Positions 36,034-44,990 of a stretch of DNA of 64,000 nucleotides are shown here, one piece after another. Location of the stretch: contig NZ_JAHXZR010000006.1 in NCBI RefSeq assembly GCF_019740315.1, positions 212,422 through 276,421 of the forward strand, read 5' to 3'. Source of the DNA: Oceanobacter mangrovi (lineage in GTDB: Bacteria; Pseudomonadota; Gammaproteobacteria; Pseudomonadales; Oceanobacteraceae). The notes under the pieces are model-generated. The model made no database searches and had not been told where the DNA came from. It saw only the letters and a list, made by a program, of their open reading frames with translations. The stretch's first letter is position 1. Each line of letters starts with the position of its first letter. A program made the translations under genes and the position numbers.

Positions 36034-39000
36034 TCAGGAAACCAGCGTTTGCTCAGCCCTCTTGCGCGGTGTCAGCAAATAAAACAAGGCTGGCACCACT
36101 ACAATCGCAGTCACCGTAGACGCGCCCAAACCATAGATAATCGCCATACAGAGCGGGAACCAGGTCGGATCAGATATCGCCAGTGGTACCAGACTCAACA
36201 CCGTCGTCAGACTGGTGCTGATAATTGGCCGCAAACGATCACTGGCACCCAGCACCGCCGCATCATGCAGGCTTTCACCAGCCTTGAGATGCTGATTCAT
36301 CGTATCGATCAGGACGATGCCGTTATTCACCGCAATCCCCGCCAGCGACACAATGCCGATCATGCCCGAAAAAGTCATTGGAGTGGCACTGAGGAAATAA
36401 CCAAGGAAAGTCCCTGTCATGGCCAGTGGTACCACCAGAAGAATAATCGCCGGCTGCAGGAAGGAGTTGAACATCAGCGTCAGCAATACATAAACACCCA
36501 GCATGGCGATTACAAAGGCAGCCCCCATATCGCCGTAACTTTTGCCGGATTTGGCGACTTCACCGCCGAGGCGATAGTGATACCCGGCTGGCCATTGCTG
36601 CTGCATCTGCTGTAATACCGGAGTGATGTCGTTAACGATTTCAGTCGCGGTACGACCATCGGTCTGCGCCATCACAGTCACCGCCCGCAGGCCGTTTCTG
36701 TGCACATAAACCCGAGGCACATCCACCACTTCAAAGTCCGCCAGCTGCCACAGGGACACCGTTTCACCGGACTTGCCTGCCACCTGCAACATACCCAGCT
36801 CAGACAAGTGCCGAGGCCCACCAAGATTCCCCTGACGACTCGGCCAGTCGACACTGAGACGAATCTTCAGGTCATCCGCGATACCGGCAACCTTGTAATA
36901 GCCGACTTCGTCATCAGACATCGCTACCCGGATCTGGCGCGCCAGCTCGGCTTCATCCAGTCCGTGAAAGCTGAGCATTTCCGGCCGCGCGTGAAATCTC
37001 AGCTCATGCAGCACCGGGCCAAGGTTGTCCGCCACGTCGGTTGCTCCTGGCACCGCCTGCAACCCCCGCTTTAGTTCCGCCGCCTGGCCAATCAAGGTGG
37101 CATAGTCGGCGCCAATCAGATCAATTTGCACCGGTGCCGAGGTGTCCGGATTACCACCGATGTGGACCAATTTGTAAGTCAGCCCGGCCTCATTGGCCAG
37201 TGCCTTGTCCAGACCGTCACGAATCAGCGGCAAATAGTCGAACGACAACATTTCGCGCTGCTCTTTTGGCTGCAACGTCAAACTGAAGCCAACCAGATTG
37301 GAACTCTCGGATGGTAATAGCGCATCACGGATACCAGCCATGGTCATCGGGCTTTTCGCCCCCACATAGACCACTACTTTTTCGATCCAGTCCTGCTGAC
37401 GCAGGAAAGCACCCGCCTTATCTGCCACCTGCTGGGATTGCTCCAGCGTGGCATCTGGCGGCAATTCAATCGACACCCCGATCTTACGGTCGTCCGACTC
37501 CAGATACATCAGCGAAGGCAACAAGCCCGCCAGCAACACAGCAGCAACAAACAGGCTGAAAGCCAATCCGACCCAGGCGACAGAATACCAGCGGCTGGCC
37601 ACCACATAACGGCGCAACCAATTGGCCAGCCCGGTCTTCATGGTGTCTGTCAAACGGTCGATAGGCAGTGTGTGAGGCGTCTGACGAGCACCGGACTCCA
37701 GCACATAACGCGATAGCGGAATACAGATCAGGAAGGCCACCAGCAGGCTCAACAACAGCGTTACGACAATGGTGATTGGCAGGATACGAATGAACTTACC
37801 GTCGATACCGCCGACCATCATCATCGGCACCATCGCCAAAATAGTGGTCAGCTGTCCGGCGACCGCTGGCAGCAGGAACTGTTTGACGGTACTAACCGCT
37901 GCCTCGCCAAATGATTGTTTACGCACGTAGAGGTTCTCGTGCATGCCCTCCATTACCAGAATAAACACGTCGACCATCAAGCCCAGCGCCAGCACCAGAC
38001 CAATCATAATCATACTGTTGAAGGAATAACCGACCACGGCCATCACCGCCAGCACACCCAGAATACTGACCGGCAACGCCAGCCCGGCCACCAGCGCCTC
38101 ACGCCAGGTCAACAACAGCATCAGCACCAGAAAGACGATCACGACTGCCTGTTGCATCGATGAAGAGATGTAGTTAAACGACTGCTCTATGATTTCGCCA
38201 TCATCACTGATGTGCGTCAGCGTCAGACCAGCAGGCCAGTTTTGTTGCTGGAATTGCTGTGCCAGCGCCAGCGTCTGGTCAATGACCGCAAAGCTGTCAG
38301 CCCCCGGCAGCTTTTTGATATCCAGGGTTACGCCAGGCTGATAGTCACTACCATCCATACTGAAGAAAGTACGACTGGTTTCACGATCCAGCCGCAGGCT
38401 GACATTGGCAATATCACCAAGCCGCACCGTGTGATCGTCACCACGCCGTAACAAGGGCAGCTGCTCAACCTGTTGCAAGGATTCAAACCGACCCGCCATA
38501 TAAAGATTGAAGGTGTTTTTATCGGCTTCAAATTCGCCCCAGGCCATGTCGGTATTGGCCGCCTGCAAGCGATTCAGCACCAGCAGAGGCGATAAACCCA
38601 GCTCATGCATGCGCGAAGGGTTAAGCTCGACGTGCAGACTTTTTTCCCGCAAGCCGCTGATGTCAGCACTTTTGACCAGCGGCAGGCCTTCCATTTCGTC
38701 CTGCAGTCGTGAAGCCGTATCAGACAGCAACAGATCATCCACCGGGCCACTCAACGAAAAGCTGATCACCGGCATATTGCTCATCGACATTTCTTCGATG
38801 TCCGGCTTCTCGATGCCAGCATCGGAGGGGAATTTGGCTTGAGCCTTGTCAACCGCCGCCCGCAACAGCCCCATGGCTTCGACCTTGGACATATCGGCAT
38901 CAAATTCTACCGAAATCACCGAATAGGAGTTGTAGGAACCACTGGAATAGCTGTCCAGCCCTCGCAGGCCGTTAATCTCATCTTCCAGATATTTGGTCAC

Positions 39001-39189
39001 CTGCTTCTCGATTTGCTCTGGCGCCGCGCCCGGCCAGACAGTGGTCACCACCGCCGACGGTATATCGAGATCCGGGTAGTTTTCCCGCACCATGCCGGTG
39101 TAAGCCATCAAGCCACTGACCAGCACCAGCGCCAGCAACAGCCGCGCCAGCAGGGTTTCAACAAAAAGCTTACGCAGTAACGGGCTCAC
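36034..39189 (-). CDS. RND efflux transporter permease
   Basis: This 1051-residue inner-membrane drug/proton antiporter is the trimeric pump of a tripartite system. It has a single N-terminal segment, two large periplasmic loops, and segments 2-6 and 8-12. The proton-relay aspartate is in LALGLMVDVFILVMEG (TM4). It resembles the shorter HAE/AcrB-like permeases with GAAPEQIEKQVTKYLEDEI near the start. Substrate cannot be deduced. The adaptor gene ends 4 bp upstream. No outer-membrane factor is present in the operon, so a TolC-type protein from elsewhere is needed. Confidence 0.9.
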   Translation of the reverse strand: MSPLLRKLFVETLLARLLLALVLVSGLMAYTGMVRENYPDLDIPSAVVTTVWPGAAPEQIEKQVTKYLEDEINGLRGLDSYSSGSYNSYSVISVEFDADMSKVEAMGLLRAAVDKAQAKFPSDAGIEKPDIEEMSMSNMPVISFSLSGPVDDLLLSDTASRLQDEMEGLPLVKSADISGLREKSLHVELNPSRMHELGLSPLLVLNRLQAANTDMAWGEFEADKNTFNLYMAGRFESLQQVEQLPLLRRGDDHTVRLGDIANVSLRLDRETSRTFFSMDGSDYQPGVTLDIKKLPGADSFAVIDQTLALAQQFQQQNWPAGLTLTHISDDGEIIEQSFNYISSSMQQAVVIVFLVLMLLLTWREALVAGLALPVSILGVLAVMAVVGYSFNSMIMIGLVLALGLMVDVFILVMEGMHENLYVRKQSFGEAAVSTVKQFLLPAVAGQLTTILAMVPMMMVGGIDGKFIRILPITIVVTLLLSLLVAFLICIPLSRYVLESGARQTPHTLPIDRLTDTMKTGLANWLRRYVVASRWYSVAWVGLAFSLFVAAVLLAGLLPSLMYLESDDRKIGVSIELPPDATLEQSQQVADKAGAFLRQQDWIEKVVVYVGAKSPMTMAGIRDALLPSESSNLVGFSLTLQPKEQREMLSFDYLPLIRDGLDKALANEAGLTYKLVHIGGNPDTSAPVQIDLIGADYATLIGQAAELKRGLQAVPGATDVADNLGPVLHELRFHARPEMLSFHGLDEAELARQIRVAMSDDEVGYYKVAGIADDLKIRLSVDWPSRQGNLGGPRHLSELGMLQVAGKSGETVSLWQLADFEVVDVPRVYVHRNGLRAVTVMAQTDGRTATEIVNDITPVLQQMQQQWPAGYHYRLGGEVAKSGKSYGDMGAAFVIAMLGVYVLLTLMFNSFLQPAIILLVVPLAMTGTFLGYFLSATPMTFSGMIGIVSLAGIAVNNGIVLIDTMNQHLKAGESLHDAAVLGASDRLRPIISTSLTTVLSLVPLAISDPTWFPLCMAIIYGLGASTVTAIVVVPALFYLLTPRKRAEQTLVS

Positions 39190-39193
39190 AGCA

Positions 39194-40486
39194 TCAGCCT
39201 CCTACTGCCACAGCATCAGCACCATCTACCAATAAATGCTGACCACGGCTGACCACCTCGTCACCTGGCTGCAGGCCATCGCTGACTTGCAGCAACTGCA
39301 AGCCTGCCGCCCCCAGTGTCACATCGCGGCGTTCCACCTTGCCACTGGCGGTATTGAGCACAAACACAAACGGTTGGCCTTGCTGAAACGACAAAGCATG
39401 AATAGGTATCGCAACAATGTCCGTGAGCACCCGGGCTTCAATCCAGGCCCGCACATACTGACCTTCCAGCAAGCCCCGATTACCATCACCAATACGTACT
39501 CGCACCCGCTGGGTACGGCTTTGCAAATTGATTGCCGGACTCACCGACCACACCCGGCCTTCACTGATCTGGCTGAAGTCAGCCTGCTGCTCGGCCTTGT
39601 AAAGTGCGGCATCGTCACCGGCCAGCATCACACGTTGGCCTTCTTGCAGCAGCGCCGCCTGACGGGTGTCCAATTCGACTGACACTTCCAGGCTGGCATC
39701 ATCAACCACCACAATCGCTGCCGAAGCTTCCTGATCGCGATCGTTGTTACCACTGCGAGACGGATAAAAATAATTCTGCTCACGGATATTCATGGCGGTG
39801 ATCACACCATCAAACGGCGCAAACAAACTGGTTTTTTCGAGAGCAATAGTGGCGCGATTAAGCTCTGCCACGGCCCGGCGGATTTGCGAGTCAATCTGGC
39901 TAACAGCTGTCTGGGCCACCTGTACCGCCGTCGCGGCGTTGAGATTGGAGGTTTTTTCGCGGTCAAAATCCTTGCGAGAAATCGCGCCGGTTTCGAACAC
40001 TTCCTGCGAGCGGGCGAAGTTGGCATCACTCAATTGCTGCTCGTTTTCAGCCTGTTGCAAACGGGCTTCCGCTTCGCGTTTCTGGGCCCGCATGCTTTGC
40101 AGCTGGGCTTCCAGACTTTGCACATTTTCGTAGTTATCCCGACTGTCGATCTGTGCCAACAGCTGGCCATGACGGGCACCGTCAACCGGCCCGAACACCC
40201 GTATGCCCTCGCGCAACTGACTGCCATCGGCCAGCCGCGCAATCCGCTCAACCCGGCCACTGCTTTCGAAATTCAGATACGCCTTGCGACTGGCCTGCAC
40301 CGTACCTTCGGCAAACACCCATTGAGTCAGGGTTTGCGGCACCACCTGAATGGTTTCCACCTTCACCGGTGGCTGGACCTGAGGTTGCAGCTCTTCTGAG
40401 CCTTGCAGCTGCAGCCAGCGGTACACCAGTAAAACCACCAGCGCGACCGGCAACAGCCACCACGTACGACGTAACGGCACACTCAT
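39194..40486 (-). CDS. RND efflux periplasmic adaptor
   Basis: This 430-residue membrane fusion protein has an N-terminal anchor (residues 10-27), a barrel-sandwich lipoyl-like domain (AEGTVQASRKAYLNFESSGRV), a long coiled-coil hairpin (about 120-210, LEAQLQSMRAQKREAEARLQ), and then the beta-barrel and membrane-proximal domains. It bridges the permease with an outer-membrane channel. The start codon overlaps the stop of the TetR gene (ATGA), and the permease follows after 4 bp, so the three genes form one tightly coupled operon. Confidence 0.9.
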   Translation of the reverse strand: MSVPLRRTWWLLPVALVVLLVYRWLQLQGSEELQPQVQPPVKVETIQVVPQTLTQWVFAEGTVQASRKAYLNFESSGRVERIARLADGSQLREGIRVFGPVDGARHGQLLAQIDSRDNYENVQSLEAQLQSMRAQKREAEARLQQAENEQQLSDANFARSQEVFETGAISRKDFDREKTSNLNAATAVQVAQTAVSQIDSQIRRAVAELNRATIALEKTSLFAPFDGVITAMNIREQNYFYPSRSGNNDRDQEASAAIVVVDDASLEVSVELDTRQAALLQEGQRVMLAGDDAALYKAEQQADFSQISEGRVWSVSPAINLQSRTQRVRVRIGDGNRGLLEGQYVRAWIEARVLTDIVAIPIHALSFQQGQPFVFVLNTASGKVERRDVTLGAAGLQLLQVSDGLQPGDEVVSRGQHLLVDGADAVAVGG

Positions 40487-41070
40487 GACAGTTTTTCCTG
40501 ATCCAGCTGCTGACTGCGCAACCCGGGATTGAGAGCGCCATAATAGAAAAACTGTTCGACCGCATCGGCCACCTGCGCCGGTGCCACCCGGCCGCGACGC
40601 TCAGCGTCGATCATGCTGCCGATCAGGGCCCCGAAGAATTCCGACAGCACTGGCATGGCCAGGTCAATACGGAATATGCCTGCTTGCTGGCCGCGCAAGA
40701 TAAAGCGGTCCAGTGCCTGCTGATACATCAGCATCATGGCCAGTTCCTCAAACGGCAGACACACCACGATGTAGCGCAGCACTTCCTTGTTCTCAAAATG
40801 CAGCCGAATCATGGTCTGCAATGTTTGACGGTAATCGCCGATAGGCTGATCCACCAACGTCGTCAGGTCAGCAACAACCCCCTGGGCCCGCGCCACCAGG
40901 CAGGCTTCGATATCTTCGCGAACGGTCAGGTCACCGGAAACGCCAAACATCCGGTGCAGCGTCGCCTTGCTGATACCCACGGCTTCAGCGAGGTCTTTGA
41001 GCGTGGCGCGGGGAGAGTTCACCAGCGCAAACGCCAGTGAGTCGAGAATTTGATCACGTGAATCTGACAC
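40483..41070 (-). CDS. TetR-family regulator of the RND operon
   Basis: The N-terminal TetR HTH reads LKDLAEAVGISKATLHRMFG, followed by a helical ligand domain. It is first gene of the efflux operon and probably represses its own transcript until a pump substrate binds. GTG at 41068-41070 (VSDSRDQILDSLAFAL) is chosen because the TetR fold begins there. An ATG 63 bases upstream (41133) gives an extra KKYHLRQIGFKCGD tail of doubtful value. Confidence 0.8.
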   Translation of the reverse strand: MSDSRDQILDSLAFALVNSPRATLKDLAEAVGISKATLHRMFGVSGDLTVREDIEACLVARAQGVVADLTTLVDQPIGDYRQTLQTMIRLHFENKEVLRYIVVCLPFEELAMMLMYQQALDRFILRGQQAGIFRIDLAMPVLSEFFGALIGSMIDAERRGRVAPAQVADAVEQFFYYGALNPGLRSQQLDQEKLS

Positions 41071-41200
41071 AGCATCACCGCATTTAAATCCAATTTGGCG
41101 CAGATGATACTTTTTTGTCTCACAAGGGATCAAATATTATCAGGAGTTTTTTAGAACGCTTGTGAGAGAGGCTATCGAGATGGATGGCTGCCCGATAGCA

Positions 41201-41275
41201 GTCGGATGGCACTCGCTACGCTCTTTTATCCGACCTACGCATTTGTGTAGGTCGGATAAGCTTGCGCCATCCGAC
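41201..41275. repeat. nested REP/BIME-like palindrome
   Basis: The outer arms are GTCGGATGGC (41201-41210) and GCCATCCGAC (41266-41275). The inner arms are ATCCGACCTAC (41229-41239) and GTAGGTCGGAT (41248-41258). Both pairs are perfect. It lies 11 bp beyond the DyP peroxidase stop and upstream of the TetR operon. Confidence 0.85.
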
Positions 41276-41285
41276 AGTCAAGCAC

Positions 41286-42191
41286 TTACTCAGGCAATTG
41301 CAGCAAGGCAGCCAGATCTTCGTTGGAGGGAGCAAACCAATAGGAGCCGGTAACGGCTTTGGAGAATTCAATCAAACGGTCGTGCAGCCCGTCCTCAGTG
41401 AGGCCAAACATGCGTTCCAGCTGAACGCTGATGCGCTTCAGTTCGCAGGCAAAACAAAGGAAGTACAACCCCTGCTCGCTGGCCGACCCATATGGCCCAC
41501 TGCGCCGCCAGATTTTCATACCAACGCCGTCGATCTTGACGTCGGTACGACTGACGTGGGAGTTGTTCGGCATGGCGTCGCCTTCCAGTTCAATGTCATC
41601 AGCCTTGGTGCGACCAATCACCTTTTCCTGTTCTGGCACCGGCATTTTGCCAAAACCAGCCAGGTCGTGAACCCATTTCTGGCTCAGTACATAACTGCCA
41701 CCAGCACCTGGCTGGCCTTGTGGGATCAGTGCCGCCAGCTGCCGGGCGTCTTCCTTCGGGTTGGCGGTGCCGTCGACAAAACCGGTCAGGTCACGGGCAT
41801 CGTGGTAACGGAATCCCGGCAGGTCGAGCTGCAATTCCGCCACCGTTTGCATGGCGTTCTGGATTTGCATAACTGCGTCGAAGTTGTCGTCCGGGCTGCT
41901 GCTGTGAATCCAGAAAAATACATCGCGCTGGGTTGCCGGGCTGGTATGGCCATTAACCCCTTCGAGTGTCGTGAACGGTACCAGGTCCGCTGGTGCCCAG
42001 TCAGGATTCAGACGATCCCAGGCCTGTTTACCAAACGCTACCACCACCGAAACACCATCAATGGCAACACGGTTTGCCTGTTGCAAGGCCTGTTTGATCA
42101 GGGCGACGGTAGCCGTGTCACTGAGCTGATATTCGAGGTAATAGAAGGCGGAATAACCTTCCCGAAAGATGCCGGCTTGCGGGCTGTTCAT
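41286..42191 (-). CDS. DyP-type heme peroxidase (YfeX-like)
   Basis: This 301-residue dye-decolorizing peroxidase is of the short cytoplasmic class (E. coli YfeX is 299). Motifs are GFVDGTANP with the catalytic aspartate, NNSHVSRTD with the proximal heme histidine, and GLYFLCFACELKRI. It has no Tat signal and no adjacent encapsulin gene, so it should act in the cytoplasm on peroxides or porphyrin-like substrates. ATG 42189-42191 is chosen with AAGGA upstream. Confidence 0.92.
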   Translation of the reverse strand: MNSPQAGIFREGYSAFYYLEYQLSDTATVALIKQALQQANRVAIDGVSVVVAFGKQAWDRLNPDWAPADLVPFTTLEGVNGHTSPATQRDVFFWIHSSSPDDNFDAVMQIQNAMQTVAELQLDLPGFRYHDARDLTGFVDGTANPKEDARQLAALIPQGQPGAGGSYVLSQKWVHDLAGFGKMPVPEQEKVIGRTKADDIELEGDAMPNNSHVSRTDVKIDGVGMKIWRRSGPYGSASEQGLYFLCFACELKRISVQLERMFGLTEDGLHDRLIEFSKAVTGSYWFAPSNEDLAALLQLPE

Positions 42192-42316
42192 TGGACGTCC
42201 TTGGGTAACAACGTAAAACAGTGAACCTACCACTGGCCGATTCGGTTTGGCAATCTTGAGGGGGCAACCTGCACCAGCGCCGCCCCTTTTCTGCTCTTCC
42301 CTGAATCGACCCGGAA

Positions 42317-44032
42317 TCAGCCCAGGTCCAGAGCCCGGGTCAGGTCTCCCGGCGGCGTACCACCGTTTTCCACCATCGATAGCTCACGTTCCAGCAAACC
42401 CGGCAATTTCGGCAATCCGAAACGTCGACAGATAAAGCGGGCAATCGAACCAGTATCGTAGAGTGAGTGGTCAACAAAACCACGTTTGACGTGCGGCCCC
42501 ATCAGGATAGCCGGAATGCGGGTACCCGGTCCCCAACGGTCGCCTTTCGGTGGCGCGACGTGATCCCACCAGCCGCCGTTCTCATCAAAGGTCACGATTA
42601 CCAGCATTTTTTCCCACTGCGGACTGTTACGCAGTACATCGACCACACTGGCAATATGACGATCTCCGGCGTCTACATCGGAATATCCGGCGTGCATGTT
42701 GAGATTGCCCTGCGGCTTGTAATAGCTCACCGCTGGCAGCTTGCCAGCGGCAGCATCGGCCATAAACCGATTGGTTTGCGGCGTCTCGCCAACACCACCA
42801 TCACGCAGGTGACGCTTGCGAGCCTCACTGCCCGGCTCAAATTGTCTGTAGTAATTGAATGGCTGATGATGCGCCTGGAAGTTCGGCCGTGGCGGGAACT
42901 GGTCACTGCCCTTGTCGATAGACTCCAGCGCTGCAGCCCAGCCACCGGCGTACCAGGCCCAGTCGATATTGGCACGACTGAGCAGGTCGCCAATGGTGTC
43001 ATGGTGTTGTGGCACCAGCGTATGATCCGAACTCGCATCGGCATAACCAGGCTTGTTGGGATCCAGCTGCCAGGTCGGCGCATACGGCGGTGTCATGGTA
43101 TTCACCACCCAGTGATCTGGCGTCAAGGTGCTGTGAACGAACTTGGCCGGCCCCATCATGGCGCTTTCCGGCGTCGAGGGGTCCAGCTTGAGCTTGATTC
43201 CGGTGGCGTCATCGCCCTCTATCTGGGCAATACGATGACTGGCCGGGCTTTTATCAGCATTCGGGTAGTAAGGCGGATGAGCGGCTACCAAATACTGGTG
43301 ATTGAGGAAAGAACCGCCGAAAGCGCCCATAAAGAAGTTGTCACACAGGGTATATTCACGCGCCAGATGCCAGAGCCGCAGCTTGCCACTGTTGTTGCCG
43401 TAATAGCCCATCACCAGCGCCCCACTGTCGCCCCAGGCAACAAACTGATCGTTCTTGCCATCGTTGATTTGCCACTGGTTTTGATAAAAAGCGTGTACCA
43501 GGTCGCGGGTCACCACACCCTGCGGCAGCGGTTCGCCCTGCTGGTCGACCAGTTTGAACGGTGCGTTGGCCAGCCCGCTAATCTGATCTTCCGGAATATG
43601 GTATTCAGTGTGATCCACCACCTGACTACCAGGCACCATGCCTCCCCAGATTTTTGGCAAGGCTCGCAGTGGCTGGCCGTTGCGATCCAGTTGTGGCGGC
43701 AAATCTGCAAGAGCCTTGGCGAGTGGTTTTTCAAGCCCCGGGAAATCCGCAAACAGATTATTGAAACTGCGGTTCTCGGCATAGATAACCACCACATGAT
43801 CAATACTCTGGCGCAAGGCGTCATCAACACCTTCGGCTTCCGCCAGGCTGCTGTGCACGGGTTCAATCTCGATTTCCGGCAGATTCGCAGCATTGGCGCG
43901 GTTATGCCCCAGCACCGCTGATCCGACCAGGGCGGCCGTAAACCCACCCAGGAAACTGCGTCGCTGAGGATTAGTGACAGACTCTTCTTTACTATCTGCT
44001 GAATCTTGCTGACTCGGATCGGTCGACTTCAT
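42317..44032 (-). CDS. exported phosphoesterase, AcpA / phospholipase C family
   Basis: This 571-residue protein has a Tat-like signal (PQRRSFLGGFTAALVGSAVL) after an unusually long acidic lead of about 25 residues. The phosphoesterase domain (PF04185) shows the metal and nucleophile site VVVIYAENRSFNNLFADFPG at the start, VTFDENGGWWDHVAPP and GPGTRIPAILMGPHVKRGFVDH near the end. This matches Francisella-type acid phosphatase AcpA more than hemolytic phospholipase C, which is longer. It is likely periplasmic, releasing phosphate from organic phosphate. No pho box was searched for. Confidence 0.88.
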   Translation of the reverse strand: MKSTDPSQQDSADSKEESVTNPQRRSFLGGFTAALVGSAVLGHNRANAANLPEIEIEPVHSSLAEAEGVDDALRQSIDHVVVIYAENRSFNNLFADFPGLEKPLAKALADLPPQLDRNGQPLRALPKIWGGMVPGSQVVDHTEYHIPEDQISGLANAPFKLVDQQGEPLPQGVVTRDLVHAFYQNQWQINDGKNDQFVAWGDSGALVMGYYGNNSGKLRLWHLAREYTLCDNFFMGAFGGSFLNHQYLVAAHPPYYPNADKSPASHRIAQIEGDDATGIKLKLDPSTPESAMMGPAKFVHSTLTPDHWVVNTMTPPYAPTWQLDPNKPGYADASSDHTLVPQHHDTIGDLLSRANIDWAWYAGGWAAALESIDKGSDQFPPRPNFQAHHQPFNYYRQFEPGSEARKRHLRDGGVGETPQTNRFMADAAAGKLPAVSYYKPQGNLNMHAGYSDVDAGDRHIASVVDVLRNSPQWEKMLVIVTFDENGGWWDHVAPPKGDRWGPGTRIPAILMGPHVKRGFVDHSLYDTGSIARFICRRFGLPKLPGLLERELSMVENGGTPPGDLTRALDLG

Positions 44033-44306
44033 AAGGACGTTCCATAACCAATGTAACCAATAACGATGATGTTGCCGTTCAATACGGCAACCCGGGGGGA
44101 GGATGGCCCGGCCAGAAACCACAGTGATGAGAGAGAACCGCTTATTCAGGGCCGGGCACGCCAGAAAGACTGGATTTTGCCAGATTGGTTCAGCCAGCTT
44201 CAGGCCGCCGCCAAGCGGGTAAAAAAACGTCAAGGCCAGTCCGTATTTCCGCTGGCCTGTGTTTACACTGTCTCCCTCCCTGGTAGTACGGCCAACATAG
44301 CTCCCC
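44033..44306. other. intergenic region between AcpA-like and GNAT genes
   Basis: These 274 bp lie between divergent genes. They contain CCCGGGGGAGGATGGCCCGG, which can form a short GC stem. I see no further element. Confidence 0.35.
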
Positions 44307-44771
44307 ATGTCCCTGGTAATTCTGAATCTGCAGCAAGTCCCCGAACTAATCCCAACGCTGGCGCATTGGCATCTGGATGAATGGCAAGCACTCTACCCGT
44401 TCGAATCTCTGGTCGACTTTGAAAACGACCTGCGCCGATCCCTCAACACCGATCTGGTGCCATCCACCTGGGTACTGCTGCAAGACGGTGAGTTGGTCGG
44501 CTCCGCCAGCCTGCTCGACAAGGATATGAACGCCAATGAAGACCTCGGTCCCTGGCTCGCCAACGTCTATGTTCATCCTCCATTTCGTGGCAAAGGACTG
44601 GCCAGACTGCTGATCAAACAGGTTTTACAGCAAGCCGATGCTGGCGGTTTTGAAAATATCTACCTGTTTACCGAAGGCCATCGTGACTGGTACCAACAGC
44701 AGGGCTGGCAACCTTTGCGCCGCCACCCATATGAAGGGGCCATGGTCGATGTAATGAAGTGGACGATGTGA
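44307..44771 (+). CDS. GNAT-family N-acetyltransferase
   Basis: This 154-residue acyl-CoA-dependent acetyltransferase carries LVGSASLLDKDMN and the acetyl-CoA loop VYVHPPFRGKGLARLLIKQV, then IYLFTEGHRDWYQQQGWQ as in aminoglycoside/amine acetyltransferase-like GNATs. The substrate is unknown. The C-terminus (VDVMKWTM) lies inside a 17-bp tandem repeat (44743-44810), so repeat-number changes would alter the tail and stop. It has no operon partner. Confidence 0.88.
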   Translation: MSLVILNLQQVPELIPTLAHWHLDEWQALYPFESLVDFENDLRRSLNTDLVPSTWVLLQDGELVGSASLLDKDMNANEDLGPWLANVYVHPPFRGKGLARLLIKQVLQQADAGGFENIYLFTEGHRDWYQQQGWQPLRRHPYEGAMVDVMKWTM

Positions 44772-44810
44772 TGGAGTGGACGATGTGATGGAGTGACTGC
44801 GGTGATGAAG
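44743..44810. repeat. 17-bp tandem repeat over the end of the GNAT gene
   Basis: There are four units. The central two are identical (TGGACGATGTGATGGAG at 44760-44776 and 44777-44793). The outer two diverge (TGGTCGATGTAATGAAG and TGACTGCGGTGATGAAG). The GNAT stop codon is in unit 2. A unit of 17 is not a multiple of 3. Confidence 0.9.
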
Positions 44811-44990
44811 TGACCGCTGAAAAAATCAGTGGCCAGAATCAACTCCCTCTAACAAGTTCAACCAATAGAGGTGATCAATCAAACCATTTGGACAATTTGT
44901 CCGGCGATTTCAGCAGTCCTGACTAGACTCCATACAGGACCCCCGAAATCGCAGGGATCTGCGCAAGCCAACAGCCATTCAGGAGATCCC

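Noticed and set aside
41262..42224. 320-codon open frame on the + strand
   Set aside because: Antisense to the DyP peroxidase, with no recognisable motif.
42467..43921. 484-codon open frame on the + strand
   Set aside because: It is antisense to the AcpA-like phosphoesterase and is a by-product of codon bias; its translation has no domain.
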